A DNA stretch of 64,000 nucleotides from Aedes albopictus (taxonomy: Eukaryota; Arthropoda; Insecta; Diptera; Culicidae): positions 26,039,878 through 26,103,877 of the forward strand of contig NC_085138.1 in assembly GCF_035046485.1 (NCBI RefSeq). Direction: 5' to 3'. Positions within the stretch are counted from its first letter, which is position 1; every line of letters starts with the position of its first letter. Positions 53,290 through 63,499 of the stretch are shown in pieces. The translations under genes were made by a program, and so were the position numbers. The notes beneath the pieces are model-generated. The model had not been told where the DNA came from, searched no databases, and was given only the letters and a program-made list of their open reading frames with translations.

Positions 53290-55769
53290 TATTATTCAAG
53301 TGCGTTTGGGAATTCTTTCAATAATTTCTTTGAGACACCCATCAAAAGATTCTTTAAGAATTTCTTCAGGAATTCCTTAGTGATTTCCTCTGTTTTCATT
53401 TGTTTGTACTTTTTTGAAAGACATCTCCAAAGTACCTTTGCGAATGTAGAAATTACGGAGTGAAATTCCCGATTTTTTTCCCTAAAATTTCATCAGGATC
53501 TTCTTCAAGATTTCCATGATGCCCTCGAAAATTCATGCTCGTTAGTTCTCCAAAACCCCCGTCACCGAGATTTCCTCCCACCAATAATTCAGTTCGGATA
53601 GCTTCCAGCAGTATGTTTGTAAAATCATTTAAGAGTTCCTTCGAGAAGTCATTCAGTAGCTATGTTCTAATATGTTCTAAAATTCTTTCAGAAAGCTTTT
53701 CCGGGAATTATCGCAGGGGCTTATCTATGAGAATTCTTCAAGTGTTCATTCAAAAGTTTCTCTAGGAGCTCCTTTGAAAATTCCTCCAAGAATTACTTCA
53801 CAACTTCTTTCGGAAGCTCCAGAGGAAATTTTTCCAGAAGTTCTTTCGGGAATCCCTTCAGCTTTTAGGAGCTCTTCCATCGGGGATATCTCTAATACTA
53901 TCAGGAGTTTCTTGAAGAATTCCTACAGCAACTCTATGATTAATTTCGGGACCCTTTGGATACGTTCCACGATCTTTTATTCTGGAATTCCTCCGAACCC
54001 TTGGAAAAATTTCCTCAGAGAATTGTTCCAAGAGTTTAAATTTTTTTTCCAGGAGTACATTCGAAAAAGAGTTCTGGAAAAGTTCCTTCCAAAATTTCTT
54101 TTTCAACGCGGCTTTGTGGTTGTTAGAATCAATTCCCAGTCGCGTCATCAGAAACATTTCGTCAAGCCGATTGACGCTGACCCCTGAGCGAATGTTCTAA
54201 CGACATGGACCACTTGATAAACGATCCTTGGCAATCAAATGGACAAAGGACATTTGTAGGAAGTTATTTATACTCCTCTACTCCTTCTGAATATCCTCGG
54301 CAAGCTCCATCTGAGATTCTTCTTGGAGCTCCTTCAGAAGTTATTTCTGGGATTCTCCCAGGATTCGTTCTAAGAGACTCTTTTTGGGACTTGAAGGGAT
54401 TCCTTCCGGGATTTCTCCAGGAGTTTGGGTATTTGTTTCCGAGATTCTTCAAATAGTTTCTTTTGCAATGTCTTCGGAAGTTTTTTCTGCATTATCCAGA
54501 GGAAACTCAGAATAAATTTTAGGATATATTTATTATAAAGCTGCTGGCATAACACAAAAAATCCTACAGGAATTCATACATAAACAAATAGAGGATTTCT
54601 ATTCCAGGATCATCATGGAGCATTCCAGAATGGGCTTCCGGAGAAATTCCATAAGGAGCTCCTGGATTAATTAAGAAAAGTTTCTTGAGAAATTCTGGTA
54701 TATCTGAAAAAAAAAATTCGGAAGCAGTTTCTGAAAGTATCCCAGAGAACCCCAGAAAAAATTTCGAAAAATTTCTGTAAGAATTTTCTTGAGGATTCTC
54801 GGAAGAAGGTCTTGGAGAAATCCCGGTAGGAGATCCCGAATACTTGCCGAAAGGAGTTCCCGTAAAAACCCTGGATTCTTCCAGGAGTTCCTGGAGGAAT
54901 TCCAGAAAGAAGTGCTTGGAAAAATACCGGAATAAGTTATTAGAAGGAATTCATGGGAGAATCTCAGAATGCCTAATGAAATTCCTGAAGAAATCTCAGA
55001 AGAAGCTTCTGAGCTATCTCGCAAGAAATTTCTAGCCCGGAAGGAATCCCTTCATGTATAGTGGAAGGAGTTCCTGATGGAATCCCGGAATAAATCCCTG
55101 TAGCGATCCTGGAAAGAACAGCTGGTGGAATTCAGGAAGAAATCCCCAGTGAATTTTTTCACAGGATTCATGCAGAGATTCTTCTGAAATTTCCCTAAGG
55201 AATTCTATTAGATATTTTTTTTTCAAAATTTATATTATTCTTCAAAAACTTTTCCGATAGTCAGAAATTTCAAGAATTCGTCCATTATTTTTTCGGAAAC
55301 TCTTCCAGAGTTTCATTTTGAATATCCTCTAGATGATAATTCAGAAACTACTCAAATAATTTCTCTTGAAAATCATTCATTGGTATCCTCAAAAATTCTC
55401 CCATGGATTCTTTCAAAAATTCCTCCAGTTCCTTCAATAAATGAAAATTTCAGAAATTCTTCATATTTTTTCCAATTATTTTTTTAGAAAATATGCATAA
55501 AATTCATCCAACGTGTTCTTCAAAAAAAAACTTCCTGTGATTCCTTGGAAATGTATACGAAGATTCCTTCGGAAATTCCTGTAGAGATTGCTCCTGTAAT
55601 TTCTTCATTCCCACAAAAGTTGCTCCATGCACTTCTTCTGAAATTACTTCAACATTACTCAGAAATACCTACATCGGTTTCTTCAGAAATTCCCCGAGTG
55701 TTTCCTTGAGAAGTATCTTCAATACCTATCAGATATAGAAGTTTCACCAAGAATTGCTCTAGGAAGGTT
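53290..55769. repeat. Degenerate GGAATTCC-rich satellite block
   Basis: TTCC-rich strand on top from 53290 to about 54480, GGAA-rich from about 54590 to 55200, TTCC-rich again to 55760. Open frames in this interval are artefacts. The 137-codon frame at 53774 shows the typical low-complexity G-I-P-S/F-L-E composition. Confidence 0.8.
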
Positions 55770-55885
55770 TTTTATTTTATTTTATCTGTATTAACGAGAT
55801 TTTTAGCCCTAGGGTAGTTCATCACGGGACCCACGCTTTACTTCCCTTCCGAAGGAAGAACTCACATTTTGCGAGTTTGTCGGGA
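55770..55885 (-). mobile_element. SINE tail, copy 2
   Basis: Reverse of the tail at 40945: ATCTGTATTAACGAGATTTT, GGGTAGTTCATC and TTCCTTCCGAAGG-type sequence. Confidence 0.75.
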
Positions 55886-57480
55886 TATTTTTTCACGAAC
55901 TTCGCCAGAGATCTTTCAGAAACACTTGTTTGGTTATATTTGAAAACTCCCGTAGAGTTTTCTTCAGAAATCCATCCAGAAAATCAGGCCGGGTTCCTTC
56001 TAAGAATCACTGCATCATTATCATCTTGTACCCTCTAAGCAGAAGCTTCGAATGAGGGTAATCAGTTTTGTACCTTTTAATTCATAGCCTTTGACAGATA
56101 ACTGACAATGAGCAAGAATACAAGTGGTAGTCAAAACACAGGTATCTGTGTTTGGATAAGCATCTCTAATGGCGGAATTAAAAGATATAAAACTGATGAC
56201 ACTCATTCTAAGTTTTGCATTATTGCCTTTAGTGATTCCAGCAGAAATTATTCCAGGGATTCCTGTTGAAATCCATATAGAGTTTTCCAGGAGTTCCGGG
56301 GATGTTCTTGTGTACTTCTCCAGTAATATCAGGATTTCCTTCAAGGAAACCTTTTGAAATTCTAATTCAGAAATTTCTTTTGATATATTTTTTAGAATTT
56401 ATATAGAAGAGAAATTGTCCATAAGATTTTTGTAGAAACCTTTTATTAACAGCGATTTATTAGGAAAAGTGTCAACGTTCATCTAAGAATATTCTCAGAA
56501 ATTCCTCCATGAGTGTTATTAAAGGATTTATTCAACAATTCTTCTCAGTATATTTTTTTCTAGAAATTCTACCAAAGATTTTTTCTGTCATTTTTCCAAA
56601 AAATTCCACATAAATTCTTCCTGGCATTGTTTCAAAAATTTTCCTGGGCTTTCTTCAGATATTCCTTTAGGGATTCTTGCAAGTATACATGAAGGGACAG
56701 GAGTTCTACTGGAGATTACTTTAGAAGTTCTTGTGAGGGTTCTTCCAGATATTGCCCAGAGATTTTCGCCACAGACTCCTTCAGTATGTAAAGGACTTCT
56801 TCAGGAATTTCAACATGAGATTTCGTCAAAAAACTTTCATGTTTTTTTTTTTGTAGAAATTCCTTGAAAGGGATTCCACCGAAAATTCTTTGCAAGGGTT
56901 ATCCAGGAATTCCTTGGCAAACTCTTTCAGAGATTTCTGAAGAAATATCTCCTAAAATTTCTTCGGATATTCCTCCAGGAATGCACTCGGAAACGCTGAG
57001 TGTCAGGTATTTTTCCAAAAGTTCTTCCAGAAATTTCACAAAAAAATACTAAAAATCTGATGCAATCACTGAAGAAACTTCTGCAGGTTCGATTGAAGGT
57101 TTCGAGAAGTATTTCTGGCATATTTCTGTAAGGATTTCTGGGCCGAAATTCCTGAAGTATTTCTGAAGTTATCTCTGCATGAATTCCAGAAGGAATCCCT
57201 TGGAGAAACCTTGTAAACTCATTAAGATATTTCTGAAGGAACTCTTTATGAATTCCTAGAGATACCTCTGGCGGTATTTTTTGGGAGAATTTCTGATCCA
57301 GAGGGATTTTTGAGAAATATCCGATCCAAAGGGACATACTTGAGAAAATTATCAAGGAATTCCTGTAGAAAACTCTGATGGAATCTCTGGAGAAGTTTTT
57401 GGGGGAATCCTAAGATAATCTCTTGAAAAAATCCTGAAAGAACATCGGAAAATTTTCTAGAAAAAATGTTGAAGCTTTCT
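55886..57480. repeat. Degenerate GGAATTCC-rich satellite block
   Basis: TTCC-rich to about 57050, then GGAA-rich to 57480. An unrelated segment at about 56030-56210 interrupts it. Confidence 0.75.
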
Positions 57481-57554
57481 TCAACTCAACTTGATGAAAG
57501 CAACTTTCATCTCAACTAATTGAAGCAACAATTTTTGAAGCAATCCCCAAAGGG

Positions 57555-57740
57555 CGTGTAGCGGACCTGGTGTGATGGTTTAAGCACGTGGCTATCACGC
57601 CATGGACCTGGGATCGAATCCCACTCCTGACAAACTCACAAAATGTGAGTTCTTCCTTCGGAAGGGAAATTAAGCATGGGTCCCGAGATGAACTAGCCTA
57701 GGGCTTAAAATCTCGTTAATACAGATAAAAAAATTATAAA
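57555..57740 (+). mobile_element. tRNA-derived SINE, full length
   Basis: Head GTAGCGGACCTGGTGTGATG with box-B-like GGGATCGAATCCCAC (about 57611-57625), followed by the tail TGTGAGTTCTTCCTTCGGAA, GATGAACTAGCC, AATCTCGTTAATACAGAT and A-run. This links the tails at 40945 and 55770 to a tRNA-headed family. Confidence 0.82.
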
Positions 57741-57744
57741 AAAT

Positions 57745-58700
57745 GAAAAATCTCCGAAGGAATGCCTGGAGAATATTCATGAAAAGCCCCGAAAAGATCT
57801 TCAAGAAGAATCTCTTGACAATTTTGCTGGGAGATTTCTGGAAAAATACCAATGTATTCCTGCACAAATATTTGGAGGAATAAATGAAAGAGCTTCTGGA
57901 GGAATTCCATTTTGAATTTCTGAAATGCAGGAAAAAATATAAGTTTCTAAAGGAATCTCTGGAGAAATTCCTGCAAGAATCACTGAAAGAATCTACGAAC
58001 CAGAAGTGTGTGCCGTTATTATTCAAATTCATAAATCCTGTGCAAAATTGTCATCTTTTAAGCTGCCTTCAATAAATTTCAGATTGAATATTTTTATTTT
58101 TTTTGGGTTCTTGAAAGGATTTCTTGTAGAATTTCTATGAGAAGAATTCTTTTAAAAAACTAGAGGAATTTTTTGGGTGAGCTGGACAGAAATTTGCTGA
58201 TATATTCTTGGAAGAGTAATCGTTAGATGGTGAGAGACGAAAAAAATAATCGCGAGGTTTCGTAGACGAATCTCTGAGATTTTTATTATTTTCTAATGAA
58301 TTTCATAAGGGTTTGAGGAAAATATCTTAGAAAGCTTTCTTCAGAAATTCTTGGAATAATTCCTGAAAAAAAGGCTGTAATACCCACTAACTTATTATTA
58401 AGCTGAGGAAGATTTCTTGGAGGATTCCTTTAAGTTGAATTGGCGATAAGAATCTTCTTATAAATTTCCTAGAGGGTAACAATTGATGGAAGGAATCGTA
58501 AGATAAATACATAATTCAAGTCTATGTAGAAACTCTTGTACGGATCCTCGAAAGAAATCCCTACAGAGATTCATGTAGAAAGTCTTTAGAGAAAACTGAA
58601 GGATCCTTCTCCGTTTGATATGTACATATTTTCCGAAGTATTATTGGAATTCATGTAATCTGAGAATTTGTTCTCTGAAAAAAAAAAATCTTTCGCAAAT
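57745..58700. repeat. Degenerate GGAATTCC-type satellite, decayed
   Basis: GGAATTCC, GAAGAATCTC and TTCTTGGAGG phrases thin out toward 58700. Confidence 0.6.
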
Positions 58701-58711
58701 GTCTTGTGAAA

Positions 58712-58969
58712 TCTATATAAATAAAAATAGAATGGTGTTTGTATGTCACGAATAGGCTCGGGAACAGGCCAACGGATCTACACCATTCTTTCTGTGTTTT
58801 ATTCGTGCAGGGCTCCGACGTGTTCGTACGAAAAAATAATTAGGAAAATTGACCGGGAACGTATCGAAAGCGAGAAAGTTTGAAATTCCATTTTGCGGGG
58901 CATTTTTCTACAGAACTGCCTGTCAAAAACACAGTAGGCAGGCAGAACGATGTTTGCCGGGACAGCTAG
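58712..58969 (+). mobile_element. Non-autonomous Helitron
   Basis: It begins TCTATATAAATAAAAATAGA and ends TTTGCCGGGACAGCTAG followed by T, matching Helitron ends (5' TC, 3' CTAG-T, insertion between A and T). No coding content. A degraded 3' end (TTTGCTGGGACAGCAAGT) occurs again at about 59096-59113. Confidence 0.75.
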
Positions 58970-59379
58970 TGGTAAAATATTGATTTTCTATGTGCTGGGA
59001 AGAAATTCAACACGATCTAAATGAAACCAATCTAGAGTGCGGTGCTTAAATGAGCTCAGAAGCTGTCAAATCACCAAAAGATTGGCAAGACAAAGTTTGC
59101 TGGGACAGCAAGTTCTTAAAATAAATACTTTCCGAAGAAAGATAATCTTCATAGGAATACCCTGAAGAGTTTTGAGAATTCTTTGAAAAAATGTTTGAGT
59201 ATATTTTCTTTCTCTGGAAGAAGCTTTCCTCAAGGAAACTTCTAAAGGAAGTTTTTATATGTAAATGCGAAGTTTTACTGAGGTTTTTCTTACGAAGCCT
59301 GAGATAAAAATCTTGAAAAAAAAAACCTTCGACATACTTTTTAGGAGTATCCTTGGAAGAATTCCATAAAAATATAGTT

Positions 59380-60660
59380 GCATGTGTATTTTTTTTCCTA
59401 CAAATAGTCAGTTGTTGCAGAAGTAGGGCATAGCCGACGAAAACACCATGACATCATCTGCACCCCAGGGCTTTCAAAACTTTAGGTGCTTGTACACGCC
59501 AAATATTTTGCCACTTTTGTCAGATAAATTTTGGCAAGTAGGCTCTGTGTGTCCCTATTCGTTTTTCTAGAGTGACAAATATTTTTGTTTGTCCAGTACA
59601 CCTTGGTCTAAATTTAACTGTCAAAAGTAGTCAAATATTTGGCATTGGTCAACGAGTGTCATACTAACTTCTACTTGCTCGCCATTGTCTTTTCAACGCA
59701 GCCGTGAATTTATCAGGCAAAAACCACAGTTAAATCCACAGTCTTCTGTTGCCAAATATTTGTTCAAAAAGAAACCAATGTTCTAACATCTTGTTTGACT
59801 CGATCGAATTTTCATTAGTATCAAACTAATGTTGTTTCTTGAGATCTTTCCTTGTCAAATGTTTGACCCTGTGTACTGCCTTAAGGTCTGAGGTCACGCT
59901 TCTCACGAGAGAGAGGATTTCTGGCTTTTTGGCGTATTATGCGTAATTTCTCGAATATGAGACCGAATACCATAATTTCCTCATGTGCAATTATTCTGTA
60001 GATATCCTAGAATATTCAGTGAAAATTTCACGATTCTAGGATATTCCAAATTTGAATACCGTGGTCAAGAGCGAAAAAATCTACAAACAAAAAGTAGATG
60101 CTTATGCATTTCTCTTGCTTATTTTTCAAATAAAAAGGTAATGTATCCTCAAAAGGCCATGTGCAAATATTGTTGTATGTCCATAGATGCTGTAAACGTA
60201 AAAAAAAGTACATGTTATCGCATAAAATTTCGTAAACCGTGCTGTTTAGTAAAAACGGTTTTATAAAAACCACTCAAATTTGAGAGGAACCAATCTCCAA
60301 TTACTGTGGCTCTCCGCATCGCTGGCTCTTGGTTTGCGACTGCGGTGCGTTTAGTAATTCACCTCTAAAGTGCTCGAACCCAAATAAATCAAATAAACAT
60401 TTTATTTTATTAAATTTGTAACAAATGACAGTGGAATACTGTTTCAATTCTTCTATTTCATTGTTGTTTTGTTAATAAATAAAAGAAAAAATAATCAATA
60501 GTAGAAACAGACAGAGCGAACAAGATCAACGAATAGGAACACAATCATCTTTGAATAATTTCTGAACCTGTTAGATTTTCTTATAAAACTTGTGTATTTC
60601 AGGGAAACATGTATCGCTATACAATGCATGAGTATTCTGCTTTAAAATATATATATTTTT
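59380..60660. other. Unassigned AT-rich stretch
   Basis: No gene was recognised. Repeated CCAAATATTT phrases occur at 59498-59880, with loose GTACAC-bearing ends, possibly an old MITE. A hairpin (ATATCCTAGAAT mirrored) lies at 60001-60042. Confidence 0.35.
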
Positions 60661-60661
60661 T

Positions 60662-60790
60662 TCTTTTTCTGGGAGTATTGTTCCCACTGGGACAAAGTAT
60701 GCTTCTCAGCATGTTGTTATGTGGACCAATGCGCGTGTACTTATTCTCGTTTGAGTTTTGAGCGGTGCCATGCTGCATAAGTGGCCATGA
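60662..60790 (-). mobile_element. Feilai-type SINE 3' fragment
   Basis: CCCACTGGGACAAAGTATGC and CTTCTCAGCATGTTG match the 3' region of the SINE at 42555 on the same strand. The tRNA-like head is missing. Confidence 0.65.
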
Positions 60791-60811
60791 AAAAAAAAAA
60801 AAAGACTTTTA

Positions 60812-61172
60812 GAAAGACTAGGAATTCCTTGCCCATATCTGGGTCCGCTAAGGTTATTTGAGGAATTTCCCAAGAGTCTGGGAATAATTCTTGATTTTTA
60901 GAAATGCCAACTACAGTCGCTTACGCCAACCGCAATTTCTCAGCGGTCTTGCATCCAATCCACCTGATTTTTTTTAGTGCAGTTATTGCTTACTATTGAC
61001 TCATCACAAACAAAATATAAACTAAATTGGTTATAAAACAGCCTGCAAAACGCGGTGGTAAAGTTGGCAGCGTCTGATATGATATCTGATTGTATTTGTT
61101 GTCTATAGCTAGGTCCGCTAAGGTAGTTCGAGAATTTTTGAAGAATCTATGCAAAATTCTAGACTTTGAGAA
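60812..61172. repeat. Tandem repeat of about 88 bp, left part
   Basis: Two partial units contain GGTCCGCTAAGGT and TTTGAAGAATCTATG-type phrases (GTCCG at 60843 and 61113), separated by about 200 bp of other sequence. The array continues at 63160 beyond the Penelope-like element. Confidence 0.7.
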
Positions 61173-62627
61173 ATGCGTGAGATTGTTTCAGCCATTGGTT
61201 CACCTACACACAAAATTGCCAAATATTTAGTACAAGAATTCCAAAACATGCCTAAAAAATTTCACAGTAGATCTGTCAAGAATTCCGAACAATTCACAGA
61301 ACTAGTACAGAATTTATCCGTTAACGACGATGAAATTTTAGTTTCATTCGACGTTAAATCACTATTTCCAAGCATTCCAGTTAAAGAGGCCATTAACCTA
61401 CTAGAAGATTGGCTTCTGAACCAATATGAAGATTCAAATTCAGATTGGATTAAGAAAGTTCGTACATACATCAAATTAACCAAACTTTGTATGGAAGAAA
61501 ATTATTTTTCGTTCAGAAATGAAACCTACAAACAACTTAATGGTGCCCCCATGGGCAATCCACTTTCTCCATTTTTAAGTGAAATTTTTATGGCAAATTT
61601 GGAAAAACGCTTAGAAAACAACAAACAGCTTCCTGAAGTCTGGTGGAGATACGTTGACGACGTGTTTAGCATTGTTAAGAAACATCTTTTACCTGAAATC
61701 TTGAACAATATCAATAATGCACACAAAAACATCGAATTCACTTGTGAAATTGAACAGAACAACCAACTACCATTTTTGGACATACTCATCATAAAACAAG
61801 AATCAACACTTTCCTTCGAAATTTACAGAAAACCGACACACACTCAACGCACTATTCCAAATTCATCAAATCACTCACATCAACACAAAATTGCATCCTT
61901 CAATCACATGATACACCGAATGCAGACACTTCCACTTAGTGAAACAGGAAAAACGAAAGAACTTAATTACATTTTCGAAACAGCACAGTTGAACGGTTAC
62001 ACAAAACAAACAATACAACAGATCATCAACAAAAAGACACAACAACAATACAGACGTTCTTTGACTACACTGACACGGACAGAACCTACACTTAAACGGA
62101 TAACTGTGAACTACAACAATGACACCAAAAAACTCCGACCAATTCTCAGAAAGTTTGGTTTTGAATTAGTTTTCACAAGCAAAGCTAACCAACTTCAAAC
62201 TCTCTTAGGATCTACGAAAGACCCGTTGGACAACTTAACAAAATCTGGTGTTTACAAAGTAACATGTAATCACTGTGACAAAATATACATAGGACAAACA
62301 AAACGCACACTCAACACACGATTCAAAGAACACATAACGGAAGTATCAAAAGCACACAAAGACACAGACAAGGGAGTCATTCATCATTTTAAATCTAAAG
62401 TTGCTGAACATATTTTCAATGAAGGACATTTTATGAATACTTCAAATATTAAACTCTTACGACACATTACAAACCCATGGAAACTTGATGTTGCAGAAAG
62501 TTTAGAAATTTACAAACAAAACAATAAAAAACTACTTAACAAGGATCAGGGCAATGGGTACACGTGGCTGTTTAAATTTTTACCTAACACACACAAAACA
62601 TTACACAATACACAAAACACAAATTGA
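61173..62627 (+). CDS. Penelope-like element: reverse transcriptase plus GIY-YIG endonuclease, 5'-truncated
   Basis: A 484-codon uninterrupted frame. Residues 3-20 (EIVSAIGSPTHKIAKYL) match the middle of the Penelope RT, so the true N-terminus is missing; the methionine at 61173 comes from flanking sequence. Motifs: SFDVKSLF at 58-65 (first catalytic Asp), GAPMGNPLSPFLS at 124-136, YVDD at 160-163, LPFLDILI near 199-206. The GIY-YIG nuclease starts GVYKVTC at 359, with YIGQT at 372-376, R383 and E442. Both enzymatic domains look intact, so decay has been slight since insertion. The 5' truncation is typical of target-primed retroelements. It inserted in an 88-bp tandem array. Role: self-propagation; no host function is implied. 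Confidence 0.92.
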   Translation: MREIVSAIGSPTHKIAKYLVQEFQNMPKKFHSRSVKNSEQFTELVQNLSVNDDEILVSFDVKSLFPSIPVKEAINLLEDWLLNQYEDSNSDWIKKVRTYIKLTKLCMEENYFSFRNETYKQLNGAPMGNPLSPFLSEIFMANLEKRLENNKQLPEVWWRYVDDVFSIVKKHLLPEILNNINNAHKNIEFTCEIEQNNQLPFLDILIIKQESTLSFEIYRKPTHTQRTIPNSSNHSHQHKIASFNHMIHRMQTLPLSETGKTKELNYIFETAQLNGYTKQTIQQIINKKTQQQYRRSLTTLTRTEPTLKRITVNYNNDTKKLRPILRKFGFELVFTSKANQLQTLLGSTKDPLDNLTKSGVYKVTCNHCDKIYIGQTKRTLNTRFKEHITEVSKAHKDTDKGVIHHFKSKVAEHIFNEGHFMNTSNIKLLRHITNPWKLDVAESLEIYKQNNKKLLNKDQGNGYTWLFKFLPNTHKTLHNTQNTN

Positions 62628-62985
62628 CTACCTACCAAATCGGTAGGAAAAAATAACACAACAAACACCAATTGACTACCTACCAAATCGGTAGGAATTT
62701 TCCTAGCTTTAGGTATCTTATTGACACCCTGTTTTCTAACAGGCAGATACACCCCTTTTTTACAAATATGTACCTACAATTTTGTACCTACATTTTTATA
62801 CCTACACTTTTACCCACACACGTACCTGCACATACACTCCTAGTATAAATACCACAACGAATGCAAGGTTTTCTTCAGTCGAGCACTTGACACTGAAGAA
62901 GTCTGTAAGTCACAGACGAAATAGGCCTATCTGTCCGAAGATAAGCACAGTAGTAGAATTAAAAGGAATTTGCTCGTCCTTTCTA
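62628..62985 (+). mobile_element. 3' region of the Penelope-like element
   Basis: After the stop, two copies of a hairpin CCTACC-AAATC-GGTAGG lie at 62631-62647 and 62679-62695 inside a directly repeated 25-bp segment. A run of TACCTACA-type phrases follows (62765-62830), then the hammerhead-like sequence. The exact 3' end is uncertain, near 62985. Confidence 0.7.
62889..62935 (+). ncRNA. Minimal hammerhead ribozyme candidate
   Basis: In order: stem I GACA (62889-62892); CTGAAGA (62893-62899), a match to the CUGANGA core; one extra A (62900); stem II GTCTG (62901-62905), loop, CAGAC (62913-62917); GAA plus A (62918-62921); ATAGGCCTAT (62921-62930), a 10-nt palindrome forming a short stem III or dimer contact; C at 62931 as the expected cleavage residue; TGTC (62932-62935) pairing with stem I. 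Penelope-like elements are known to carry minimal hammerheads of this kind. The extra A relative to the textbook consensus is unexplained. Activity is untested. Confidence 0.75.
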
Positions 62986-63159
62986 GTTTTTCTTTAAAAG
63001 AGTTATTCATTTTTTATTTTCTTTTGCAAAAGTAAAGTATTAGTGAAGTGTTTTTAAATTAAACTAGAGTCTGAAGTAACAAGTTCTACTAAAAGCTCTA
63101 ATAGTAAAGTGAAGCGGAAGCTATTTGAGTCCCGAGAAAATTCCTTATTTTTTTAAATA

Positions 63160-63485
63160 CTAGAAATTGCTTGCCCACATCTGAGTCCGCTAAAGTGGTT
63201 CGAGGATTTTTGAAGAATCTATGTTAAATTCTTGATTTTAAGAAATACATACTAGAAATTCCTTATCCACATCTGGATTCCCTAATGTAGTTCGAAGATG
63301 TTTAAAGAATCTTTGTAAAATTCTTGGCTAAGAAGTACAAGGAACTCCTTGTCCACATCTGGGTCCGCTAAAGTATTTCAAGAATTTTTTGAAGAATCTA
63401 TGTAGAATCTTTTTGGACTTTTAGAAACACTAGGAATTCCTTGTCCTCATCTGGGGGAGTCAAAGTTATTTGAGGATTTTCAAAG
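63160..63485. repeat. Tandem repeat of about 88 bp, right part
   Basis: Units with CCACATCTGGGTCCGCTAAA and TTTTTGAAGAATCTATG recur (landmarks at 63185, 63277, 63363), about 86-92 bp apart, then a degraded unit at about 63430. Continues the array interrupted by the Penelope-like element. Confidence 0.8.
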
Positions 63486-63499
63486 CTTGTAGTAAAAAA

